Below, piece by piece: positions 1-9,974 of a DNA stretch of 64,000 nucleotides (within the stretch, counting starts at the first letter, position 1; each line of letters starts with the position of its first letter). This DNA is from Lunularia cruciata (taxonomy: Eukaryota > Streptophyta > Marchantiopsida > Lunulariales > Lunulariaceae), in contig OX419762.1 of the NCBI GenBank assembly GCA_948567375.1, forward strand, positions 54,045,034 to 54,109,033, written 5' to 3'. A model generated the notes under the pieces. The model worked only from the letters and a program-made list of their open reading frames with translations. It was not told where the DNA came from and made no database searches. The translations under genes were made by a program, and so were the position numbers.

Positions 1-1299
1 CATGAATATGCAATTCTTTGAACTTCTAGAATCCACCAAAATCTTAACCACAATTAGATATTATACCTTGCAAGTGAAGCAAACTTGCCTTGGCCAAGCC
101 TTCAATCTCATTGGAACTAATTAAGTTCTCAATAGGTTGCTCAAAATCTCCTATTGGGATTCCTTGTTTTCTTTGATCATTCTGCTCCACAAACTCTATT
201 TGGACAATTTGTTGAGGTAGTTCATTCTTGAGTGGATATTCAACAATATGATGTTCAATTTGGCAATAATAAAAACAATTACCATTTTATCACAATCTTT
301 CTCTATCTATAGTGCCAAGTGGTCTCTGTTGGATGGCATCAATCTCCATTGATATCGGCTCCTTTATCCATATGTAGTGTATTGGTAGGTTTTGTGGAGG
401 TTGAGATCAAGACCAAGCTGTTGCAACCAAGGAATCAAAGCATTCAGTTAATTGCATGGCTTCCTCCAATTTTTTTTGCTCTTGCATACTCATCTCTAGT
501 TTTTTTATGACTTCAAGCTCCTCACAAATCAATCTAGAGCTTCACATTCTAGTATATACAAAATTTGCATGTTGGTGTTCGAGAATTGCGTGATGTAACT
601 TCTTATAGAGCTAATCTGCTTCAACTCTATCAACCTACATTGTGCAGCTTGTGTGGTATTTATAGCTTGGAATCAATCAATTATTGCACTCTTGAATTTT
701 TCCCATACCAAAATTGGTGCAACAAATTGTCGTTTAGCTTTCTCCACTCAAAATTGCCACCATATTTTTGCTACCCCATCCAATTGGTTGGAAGCCAAGA
801 GAATCTATTTTGGTTCATCTTGAAGATTTATAGTCAACACAAAATTCTTGATTGCATCAAGGAGATTCTTGCCTTCAAATACCTTGGGATTCAAAAATCA
901 GATTTGCTCTTCTCCTTCTCAAAATAGTACTCTCTTTACATGCTCTTGTTGTTGATGATCTTGTTCTTAAAACAATTGAATAAGGTGCGCAATTTGTTAT
1001 TACACAGTAATGATAACCTCAAGCATTGTTGCCATGACTACTACTCCATCAAATTACCAATAGTTGATATAAGTTAACATGTAGATGCAACATGTCTACC
1101 GATCTCCATAAGTTACAATCGGAAGTACCAAGGGTTTATGGGAAAAAGTGATTGTATTTAAAATTTCCCAAAGCGTGAGATGATTTATTGAGTGAAACAA
1201 TGCTTGGGTAGTACATGGACACAAAAATCTCAATAATTTTGCAAAAATAGATTTGGTGGTCCATAAATTCCATCCATCCAATTCTCATTATGATCCAAA

Positions 1300-2496
1300 T
1301 ATAAAAGACCGAGTCCAAGGAGAGAAATAGGAGAATGGAAAATCAAAGTGACAAATCATATTGGGACTCTTGAATGAGTGAAACTCCAAATGCCTAGCAA
1401 GAACTTGAGCTTTGCTATTTATAGGGAAGCATACAAGGCTCTTGAGAAGCTTCTCAAGACGCTTTCTCAAGTCACTTTCTATAATACCAAGAGCTAGCTA
1501 TATGATCTCAATGTGAAATTTGGTTTGGTAGCATTTGGGATGATATTATACATGATGGACAAAATAGATCAGATAGAAGTATCACCAAAAGAGTACTTCT
1601 ACTAATAAGGCAAAAATTGAAATAGACTTGAAAACCTTAGAACCAATAGCTAGACATATGATTTAAAGGTGAGAATTGGTTTGGTAATATCTAGAAGGAT
1701 GTTACAAATGATGGACTAAATAAATTAGAAAGAGGTATCATCTAAAGGGACTTCTACTAATAGAGTAGGAACCAAAATATGCATGAAATCTTTGAAGGCA
1801 ATTTTGGAGGCCTAAATGGATGAATTAGGCCTCAAAAATATGCACAATCTCTTGCACCCCTTTGATAGAGATAAGGTTGGCCTTCCCTCCCCTTGATTTG
1901 TCTTGCCGAGAGCTTTCCGACGGTACCTCACCCACGTGATTTTGCAATTCCTCATGAAGATTCCCTAAAAGATTCCCTCTGGTCAAAGCTTATTTGACCA
2001 ACCAGATACAATTAGGACCAATATGTCACCCATCCAAGTAAGTAATCCAAGGGTGGAACTTGCTGACATGTCACCTATCTATGTGCCTAATCTTATGGTG
2101 GAGCTTCCTTGGAGGAGATCCTCTTTGTCTATATAATAAAGAGAATGTGCTCCTTTGGGGCATCAGCGTGAAATCTATATTTTCTCTCTTCTTTGGTCCT
2201 CAAATATTACACTTTCTTAGAGTGCAAGTTAAGCTAACCAGGAAGCTTCTCAAGAAGTTTTCTTCTAGAAGTTGTTTACTTGGCGTGCTAGCTAAAAAGC
2301 TTTACAAGCTAAGCTAGCCAAAAAGTTTCCCAAGAAATTTCCTCCTACAAGTCACCACTTGGCATGTACGTTATCCAATAGTTGGAAGGTACAAAATAGC
2401 TTCTTAGATGTTCTTAGAATATTCTAGACTAATTTGATTTATTTGCTACTTTTTTAGTCTTGACTAACTTGTCGGTAAACTCCATATTGTTTTACA
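1300..2496 (-). repeat. Family A LTR (5' LTR of the minus-strand element), interrupted
   Basis: Read on the minus strand it starts TGTAAAACAATATGGAG at 2496 and runs to about 1300, matching the plus-strand LTR at 2507-2949 along its length. It is split by a family-B solo LTR (1480-2211). A TATA-like box lies at 1416-1423 (minus strand). The expected primer-binding site just outside (about 1288-1299) is too eroded to call. Confidence 0.8.
1480..2211 (+). mobile_element. Family B solo LTR nested in a family A LTR
   Basis: A full-length family-B LTR running from TATAATACC (first G of TGTAATACC changed to A) to ATATTACA, with a TATA-like box at about 2130-2138. It is flanked on both sides by CTTTC (1475-1479 and 2212-2216), a perfect 5-bp target-site duplication. 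No internal retrotransposon sequence accompanies it, so it is a solo LTR left by LTR-LTR recombination. It has the opposite orientation to the complete B element at 9240-16477. Confidence 0.9.
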
Positions 2497-2506
2497 TATT
2501 CTAAGA

Positions 2507-2949
2507 TGTAACAATATAGAGTTTACAAATAAATTATTTGAGACTAACAAAGAAGCAAATATGCCAAATTAGACAAGAGTTATAAGAATATTCTAGAAGC
2601 ATCTAGGAAGTTACTTGGTACTTTCCAAGTATTGGTTAATTATTGGTTAATGTACATGTCAAGTGGTGACTTCTAAAGGAAAGCTTCCCAACTAGTTTAG
2701 CTTGCACATCAAGTAGGCGGCTTGTAGAAGGAAGCTTCTCAAGAAACTTCCCGGTAAGCTTGGTTTGCATTCTAAAAAGATGGATTTTAGGAAGCTTCTT
2801 GAGAAGCTTCTCAAGAGCCTTGTATGTTTCATATAAATACCAAAGCCCAAGCTTATGCTAGGCATTTAGAGTTTCACTCATTCAAGAGTTTCCATGTGAT
2901 CTTTCACTTTGATCTTCCATTCTCCTATTTCTCTCTTTGGTCTTTTACA
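2507..2949 (+). repeat. Family A 5' LTR with TATA box and HSE-like motifs
   Basis: Begins TGTAACAATATAG and ends at the CA just before the primer-binding site. The first 118 bases recur at 7666-7783 as the truncated 3' LTR. A TATA-like TATAAATA lies at 2832-2839. Upstream are GAAGCTTC boxes at 2731-2738, 2791-2798 and 2803-2810, and GAAACTTC at 2743-2750, resembling the GAA-nn-TTC units of plant heat-shock elements. Confidence 0.85.
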
Positions 2950-2950
2950 T

Positions 2951-2962
2951 TGGTATCAAAGC
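2951..2962 (+). other. Primer-binding site (initiator tRNA-Met type)
   Basis: TGGTATCAAAGC, one base different from the common plant retrotransposon primer-binding site TGGTATCAGAGC, placed one base after the LTR end. It fixes the 5' LTR boundary and the plus-strand orientation. Confidence 0.85.
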
Positions 2963-3339
2963 AAGAATGAGATGGATGGAATTTATGGACTACCAAATCT
3001 ATTTCTGCCTAATTTTTGGGATTTTTTTGTTCATGTACTACCTAAGTATCATTTTATGCAATTCATCATCTTACGCTTTGGGCAGAATTTTCTAAATATG
3101 ATCACTTTGTCCAATGAACCCTTGGTAATTCCACTTGTAACTTATGGATAATAGTGCACATGTTGTATCTATGTGTTAACTTAGAGGATTGTAGGTAATT
3201 TGATAGAGTAATGGACATGGCGGCAATGCCTAAAATTATCATTATTATGCAACAATAAATCAAACACCTTACTTGATTGTAGGAAGAACAAGACAATCAA
3301 TGGCAAGAGCATGTAGAGAGAGTACCATTTTGAGAAGGA

Positions 3340-4140
3340 GTAAAGCAAATGCAATTTCCAAAGCCTAAGGTATTTGAAATCAAGAATCTCTTGGGTGCAA
3401 TGGAGAATTTTGTGTTTGATTTTGAATGTTATTTTGAAGCTAAAAATCTTCAAGATGAATGGAGACAAATTCTCTTCATTTCAAGCCAATTAGATAGTGT
3501 GGCAAAACTATAGTTGCAACTTTGAGTAGAGCAAGCTGAATGGCATTTTGTTGTGCCAATCTTGACATATGAAGAATTCAAGAGTGCAATAATTGGGCAA
3601 TTTCAAGCTATAAATGTTGCATAAGCTGCACAAGATAGGTTGAAAAAATTGAAACATATTGGTTCTATAAGACACTACATCACTTAATTCAAAAATACCA
3701 TAATGAAAATTCCATATATATTAGAAGGTGAAGCTCTGGATCAATTTTTGAAGGACTTGAAATCATGTACCAAATTGAAAGTGACCATCTGGGAGCCCAA
3801 ACACTTGGAGGAAGCCATGCAATTAGTTGAGTATTTTGATTCCCTAGTTACAACAACTTGATCTTGATCTCAACCTTCACAAAACCTACCCACACATTAC
3901 ACATGAGTGGATGAGCTAGCACCAATCAAGATCAATGCCATCCAACAAAAACCACTTGGCCCAATAGACAAGGAAAGACTGCAACAAAATACTGGTTGCT
4001 TTTATTGTCATCAAATTGAGCATTGTATTGTCAAATATCCATTCAAGGATAGATGACCTTGGCACATCACCCAAATGGAGTTTGTGGAACATGACAATCA
4101 AGAAAATGAGGAATCCCAATATGAGAACTTGAGCCACCTA
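3340..4140 (+). pseudogene. gag of family A element
   Basis: Conceptual translation from about 3346 reads as a gypsy Gag core (FEIKNLLGAMENFVFDFECY and onward), broken by several TAG/TAA codons. Near 3995-4045 is a zinc knuckle in which C, C and H remain but the last Cys is Tyr (TGT to TAT). It would have bound genomic RNA and formed virus-like particles. No start or end is intact. Changes are mostly transitions. Confidence 0.75.
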
Positions 4141-4186
4141 TTGGGAATATAATTAGTTTCAATGGGCCTATGCAAGTTTTCTTCAC

Positions 4187-7100
4187 TTGCAAGGTATGCT
4201 ATTGGATTGCAATTGTAGAATTTTGGTTGATTCTAGAAATTCAAAGAATTATATATCCATGCAATTAGCAAAGAACTTAATTATTCCTATCAAACCAATA
4301 ATTAAAATTAGATTGATGATGATCGACGATAGAAAAGGTTTTGCATTTTGTATCTCACATCTTGTTACATTCAAGATTGAGAATGAGTATTTGGAGTGTA
4401 TGAGATTTATAATGACACCTCTACGGTATGATGGCATTCTAGGTGTGCCTTTGCTTGAATGTTATAAGGTTTAATTTGATTGGACTCAATAACAAATTCA
4501 AGTACAACTGCAAGGTAAGAATTATTGATAAGGTTGTTTGGCACTTTTGAGTAAGACACTTAAGAATAGTTAGTCCTAAGTTGAGAAGTATGTTAGTAAG
4601 TAGCCATAGAGCAAGCTTTGGAGGAAGATAAGCCTATTTAAGCGATGTGAATTAAGTGGATTTTGCATGGAGAATTTGAGGAGTGCAAAAAGCCTCATCA
4701 AGCAATGGTTGATCAAATAGTTCAAGAATTTATAGAATTTTTTTTGAATGATATGCTCAAGGGATTACCCTCCGATCATGATATGCTCTCCAAGATTGAG
4801 TTATTGCCAAGAAGTACTCTAGTGAGTAGACCAATCTATCAACTCTCACCAAAGGAGTTGGACGAGCTTCAAACAACATAAATGAAGTTGTTGGAGAAGG
4901 ATTTCATATGACATAATACATCTCCTTGGGGAGCATTGATATTATTTATTCCAAATAAGGATGGAGTACTCTACTTCTATATTGATATTGTGACCTCAAT
5001 AAACAAACAATGAAGAATGTATATCCCTTGTCTCAAATTGATGACTTGCACAATACTTTTCCAAGTTGGATCTTTGAAGTACTTATTAGCAAATTCTCAT
5101 TAATAGAAAGGATGTGCAAAAGACTATCTTTTGCACAAGGTATGTGCATTTTGAATGGAGAGTTCTACCTTTTTCATTCACTAATGCTCTAGCAGTCTTT
5201 ATGGATCAAATGCATTAGGTATTGGATGGGCTATTGGATTGGTACGTGGTGGTGTTCTTGGATGATATTTAATCTATAACAAGATAAAGACAGAACATGT
5301 AAATCATATACGTGGTGGTGTTCTTGGATGATATTTAATCTATAACAAGATGAAGACAGAACATGTAAATCATATGCAAAATATCCTAAGACAACTAAGT
5401 CATTGGAAGTTTTACTGCAAGAAGTCAAAATGTGCCTTTTGGTAGAAGGAAATTACCTTCTTGGGTCACAAGATCTTATGAGAGGAAATCAAGAAGGAAG
5501 AGGAGAAAATCAAGGCCATTACTAATTTGCCTACTCCACAGGATACCACAAAAATGCAATTATTTAACAGATTTGCAAGTTTTTATCACTGGTTCATCCA
5601 CTACTATGCTCATGTGATTGCATCATTGACTGACCTCTTGGGGTAGACCTTAAGCTTTCAATGGATCACCAAGCACAAAGAAGCATTCCAAAAGTTGAAA
5701 CATATGGTGTCTTCAAGACCCATTCTTCAACCATATGATCCTCAACTATCTTATGTGGTTAATTTTGATGCTTCAAACTTTGCCATTGGAGCTATGTTGT
5801 AACAAGACTTTCTTGATGAGTTTACATCCCATTGCCTTTGTGTCTCATTGACTAAACATCACAGAGAAGAATCACTCTACTCAAGATTAAGAAAAACTAG
5901 CAATTGTATATGCCACCAAGGTATGGAGGCATTATCTCTTGAAGAAACAAGTGATCATGCAAACCAATCACAAATCCTTGTTGCAAACATTCCATTTGGA
6001 ACATATGAAGAGTTGATATCATCAATGGAAGGATTAACTTCAATTGTTTGACATCAAACTTGAGTACAAACTTGGTAGGTTCTATGTCATCCTTGATGCC
6101 CTATCCCAATGACATGATTTGAAGTCTCCTCCTCTCACCACAATGGTAATTGCAATAGTGTCAATCAATTCCAAGGTCCAAATCAAGTTTAGGACTCCTT
6201 TACAACAAGATCCTTTCTTATGGATGGTACAAGCTTGTTTTGCTTCCCATGATGAGGAATACAACACCTGCTCTTTCAAGGAAGGCCTTCTATTTTGGGA
6301 GAACCAAATCTATGTTCCAATCAGGGGTGATCTACAACTTGTGTGCCTTCAAGAAGCCCATGAATTACCAATCACTAGTCACATGGATGTGGACAAGACC
6401 TTGGGTACCCTATAACACCAATGGTGGTGGTCCAACATGGCATGAGATGTTTAAGAGTTTGTCTAATCTTATGAGATTTGCAAATGCAACAAGGCCAGCA
6501 ACCAAATACCAAGTGAACTCCTCCAACCAGTCACCATCCCATTTGCTTGATGGGAACCTGTGAGCTTAGATCTCATCATATCCTTGTCCAATACAAAGCA
6601 AAGTCACATAGCAATTGTGGGTATTTTGGTATAAGCTTAGTAAGGAAACCCATTGGGCACCAGCCTTTGATATAGTAGATGCTCCAACATTGGCCCAGAT
6701 CTACTTTGGCAATATCTTCAAGCATCAAGATGCCTCATGTACTCATCTTTGATGGTGATCCTCAATTCACCAAAAAACTTTGGCAAGCACTCTTCTAAAT
6801 ACTTGGCACCAAGCTAACTTTGTCCACGGCCTATCATCCTCAAACTAATGGACAAACCAAACATAAAAATTGCACCTTGGAGGATATGCTTTGTGCCTTT
6901 ATCAACTTTCACCATACAAACTAGGATGAATGTCTTGCAACTATTGAGTTTGCCTATAATAATTCCAAACTAGCAAGAATAGGATTCTCTTCCTTCTTCC
7001 TAAATTTTGGCCAAGACCCACTTGTTCGAAATTCCTTTCTTGCTCCTCCTCCATCTCATTTCCCTCATACTTCCACCTTCTTGACCATAATATCCCAATC

Positions 7101-7660
7101 TCTACAACAAGTTAAATCTCACCTACTTGTTGTTAAAAATTGTCAAAAATAATATGCATACCAACATCATCATGATTTCACTTTTCAACTTGGTGATAAG
7201 GTTATGCTTTCTTCTAGTAACCTACCTTTGATACTTGATACCCAAGTTTATAAACTTGCTCCTGATTAGATAGGTCTATTTGATGTCACCCAAATCATTT
7301 CTACTATTGCTTATTAACTTGCCTTGCCTTGCCTTATGCAAATCCATTGTCTTTCATGTTTCCAAGTTGAAACCTTTTGTTAATAATCCATCTTCCTTTT
7401 CCTCTTGTACCCAACCCCCTCTCCCTCCTCCTCCTCATGTTCTTATTAAAATCATAAGGAGTTTGAAGTTGATCATATCCTTGCACATCATCACATTCAA
7501 CATGGCCACCAACAACATACTGAATACAAAGTCCTTTGGAAAGGGTATCCTTTTCATGATGCAACTTAGGAGCCTCTTTTTTATCTCCAAAATGCACAAA
7601 TGGTTATCAATGAGTTTGAAGCTTCCATGGTGACAAGGACGTCACCAACTAACAGTGGCG
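4187..7660 (+). pseudogene. pol of family A element (PR-RT-RH-IN-chromodomain)
   Basis: Protease comes first (4187-4474; active site Asp-Ser-Arg rather than Asp-Ser-Gly). Reverse transcriptase follows from about 4740, with the S-P-W-G-A motif near 4920 and the F-L-D-D active site at about 5255-5266, then RNase H (about 5600-6110). Integrase fragments (about 6340-7100) include the region around Tyr-His-Pro-Gln-Thr near 6830, and a chromodomain-like W-K-G-Y-P segment lies near 7535-7555. Stops and frame changes occur throughout. The FLDD region is tandemly duplicated. The family product would copy and integrate the element. No full-length frame survives. Confidence 0.8.
5244..5375 (+). repeat. 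66-bp tandem duplication across the RT active site
   Basis: 5244-5309 and 5310-5375 are two head-to-tail copies of 66 bases differing at one position (aagataaag versus aagatgaag). Each holds the codons for Val-Phe-Leu-Asp-Asp-Ile, the RT catalytic box. Both copies share the same apparent one-base loss just after Asp-Asp-Ile, so the frameshift preceded the duplication. Confidence 0.9.
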
Positions 7661-7665
7661 GCATA

Positions 7666-7783
7666 TGTAACAATAAGGAGTTTACAAATGAGTTAGTCAA
7701 GACTCAAAGTAATAAATTGGCCAAGAGTTATAAGAATATTCTAGAAGCATCTAGGAAGCTACTTGGCACTTTCCAAGTATTGA
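7666..7783 (+). repeat. Family A 3' LTR, truncated
   Basis: Starts TGTAACAATAAGGAG and matches the first 118 bases of the 5' LTR at 2507, then breaks off after ccaagtattg, where element C sequence begins. Confidence 0.85.
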
Positions 7784-9239
7784 GGTCATAAATCCAAAGG
7801 GTGAAGATATTGGTATAGTTTAGAGAGACATTCATGATGATGTCTTATTGATGGATTATCTTTACATTGGTGTTATGAGTGGCATGGTTGGTGCCAAGGA
7901 GAGAAGCGATGTTCTTTAGCAAGGCAAGTGGTTTAGATTGGAATGCAAACACCTTCTTTGTGCATGGGAAGATGGTAGAGTGCAAGTACTACCACTTCTT
8001 TCTCAAAGACCATAGTTGGCATGTCATGCTCATGAGGAGCTAGAATATTTTGGAGTAAAGTGTACATATAACTTACTCCAAAGTCATTATTTGTGGTGCA
8101 GTATGCAAATTGATGTATAACGATTTGTTGCTAGATGTGTGGTTTGTGACCAACTTAGAGCACATTAAAGTTCTTATGCCACAATTACACCCATTACATA
8201 TCATGGGATTGGATTACCATTGGAGTTTGAACTTTGCTAGACCTTAACCATTGACTATGAGACATCATCGGTATGTTTTGGTTATGGTGGAGCACTTCTC
8301 TAAGTGGATTGATTTGGTGACACTTCTTGACAAGTAAGTTGTCCCTTCAATGAAGTAATGGCTTACTCATTCTTGGATCAAGTTCTTAGTCACTTTGGTG
8401 CACCAATTGAGGTTTTGATTGATCAAGGTACAAAGTTCTTGGGAGAGTTTCATGTCTTGTGTGATAAGGTCTTGATTGATCATCATACTATCTCTCGAGA
8501 TCACCCTGAGGTAGATAGCTTAGTAGAGAGTGGTTTAGACAATGAATAAGTATAAGTATTGCATAAGATTGCATAAGTATGGTTTGCATATAGGCTACTT
8601 GGGAGATTGGAATCTCTAGTTACCTTGGTTGGCCATGGGCTTTTGGTTTAGCTGGCAAGTCTCCTTAGAATCCTTCTCTCCTTACTTTCTACTTTATGGA
8701 CAATATCCAGATTTACCTACAGCTATTTGTTGAGATGCTACTATAGTTTTGGACTTGGATGATCTAGATGTATGGGTGAGAGTATGTTCTCAATGGGCAA
8801 AGATATTTTAGAGAGTGATGTCTATGTCCTTTGAGAACTTGGCAATTGCTTAGCATAGGGATACCTCACATTGTGTTATTTTTTGAAGAGGAAGTTATAG
8901 ATCCTTGAATTGTCAATTTCATCTATGTGACTATGTATATCTACAACAAACTACACCAATGACACTTGATGTTACTACATTCCGCACTATCTTGAGAGTG
9001 CGTGAGGTTTTCCTTTTGGAGTGCTCATGTTAGAAGGACATGATGGTGTTTTCTAGAAGGATCATGTGCATAATTTTGTGTCATGCCACCTCCCAAACAT
9101 TGATGGCACTATGGACCCAATGGACCCAATGGATGGCTTGGCACTTTTACATGCAAGCTTGCGGTGTATGTTATGGGGCTCTTCTAGTGGAATTGCTACT
9201 ATGTTGGTGTGTGATAGTTTTTTGATATAATTGCATGTG
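7784..9239 (+). pseudogene. Element C: Ty3/gypsy integrase with C-terminal PHD-type finger (left part)
   Basis: Translation reads as gypsy integrase. A zinc-binding segment with CVVC lies near 8135. The core begins about 8205, with the first catalytic Asp changed to Asn (codon 8230-8232, AAC). A second Asp lies in the D-Q-G-T segment near 8422 and a Glu lies near 8520. After a capsid-like spacer and an apparent one-base frameshift near 9010, frame 9012-9239 leads into a C4HC3 zinc finger. Ligand positions are Cys 9165, Trp (Cys expected) 9174, Cys 9210 and Phe (Cys expected) 9219. The frame is cut at 9239 by element B and resumes at 16478. Integrase identity is secure; the PHD call rests on ligand spacing and the W-x-C end. 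Confidence 0.7.
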
Positions 9240-9959
9240 TGTAATACTTTGAGGACAAGAGAAGAGAGAAAACAAAGATTGCACACTCAAACATTCGATG
9301 CCCCAAAGGAGCACTTTCTCTTTATTATATAGACAAAGAGGATCTCCTCCATAGGATTAGGGACACAAATAGGTGACATGTCAGCAAGCTCCACCCTTGG
9401 ATTACTTACTTGGATGGGTGACATGTCTAGTCTAGGTCCTATCTGGTTGGTCAAACAAGCTTTGACCGGAAGGAATCTTTTAGGGAATCTTCCTATAGGA
9501 ATCTCAGAATACGTGAGTAACCATTGGAAAGCTCTCGACAAGACAAAGCAAAAGGGAGGGAAGGCCAACCTTTCCTCCATTAGGGGAGAAATTTGCACAT
9601 TTTTGAGGCCTAATTCATCTGTTTAGGCCTCCAAAATTGCCTTCAAAGATTTCAGGCATATTTTGGTTCCTACTCTATTATTAGAAGTCCCCTTTTGGTG
9701 ATATGTCTTTCTGATCTATTTATTACATCATGTATAACATCCTTCCAGATGTTACCAAACCAATTCTCACCTTTAAATCATATGTCTAGCTATTGGTTCT
9801 AAGGTTCTCAAGTATATTTCGGTTTCTGCCCTATTAGTAGAAGTACTCTTTTGGTGATACTTCTATATTATCTATTTTGACCATCATGTATAACATCATT
9901 CTAGATGTTACCAAACCGAATTTCACATCTAGATCATATGGCTAGCTCTTGGTATTACA
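9240..9959 (-). repeat. Family B 3' LTR
   Basis: 720-bp LTR with the terminal inverted repeat TGTAATAC/GTATTACA. It matches the 5' LTR at 15832-16477 except that the latter has lost roughly 90 bases in the middle, and it matches the solo LTRs at 14311-15048 and 1480-2211. Confidence 0.92.
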
Positions 9960-9960
9960 G

Positions 9961-9974
9961 ACCTCCTTCCTTTT
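9961..9974 (-). other. Polypurine tract of family B element
   Basis: On the minus strand AAAAGGAAGGAGGT directly precedes the 3' LTR. It is the expected primer for plus-strand DNA synthesis. Its first base overlaps the TAA stop that ends the chromodomain frame. Confidence 0.75.

Larger units (their letters stand above)
1..2496 (-). mobile_element. Ty3/gypsy family A element, minus strand, 5' part (truncated by window edge)
   Basis: This is the 5' portion of a decayed LTR retrotransposon read on the minus strand: LTR (1300-2496), leader, gag (about 950 down to 110) and the start of protease at the window edge. The reverse complement of 1-110 matches the protease start of the plus-strand family-A element near 4160-4262, including an altered active site (Asp-Ser-Arg instead of Asp-Ser-Gly). 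The segment around 830-895 matches the plus-strand gag near 3361-3420. No reading frame is intact. The rest of the element must lie left of the window. Confidence 0.8.
2507..7783 (+). mobile_element. Ty3/gypsy family A element (chromodomain type), plus strand, decayed
   Basis: 5' LTR 2507-2949, tRNA-Met-type primer-binding site 2951-2962, gag with an eroded CCHC knuckle, protease, reverse transcriptase, RNase H, integrase, a chromodomain-like tail, then a 3' LTR start at 7666 cut off at about 7783. The order protease-RT-RNase H-integrase-chromodomain places it among chromodomain-bearing Ty3/gypsy elements. Every coding domain has stops or frameshifts, so it is not autonomous. Its right end is lost at the junction with element C. 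Confidence 0.85.
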
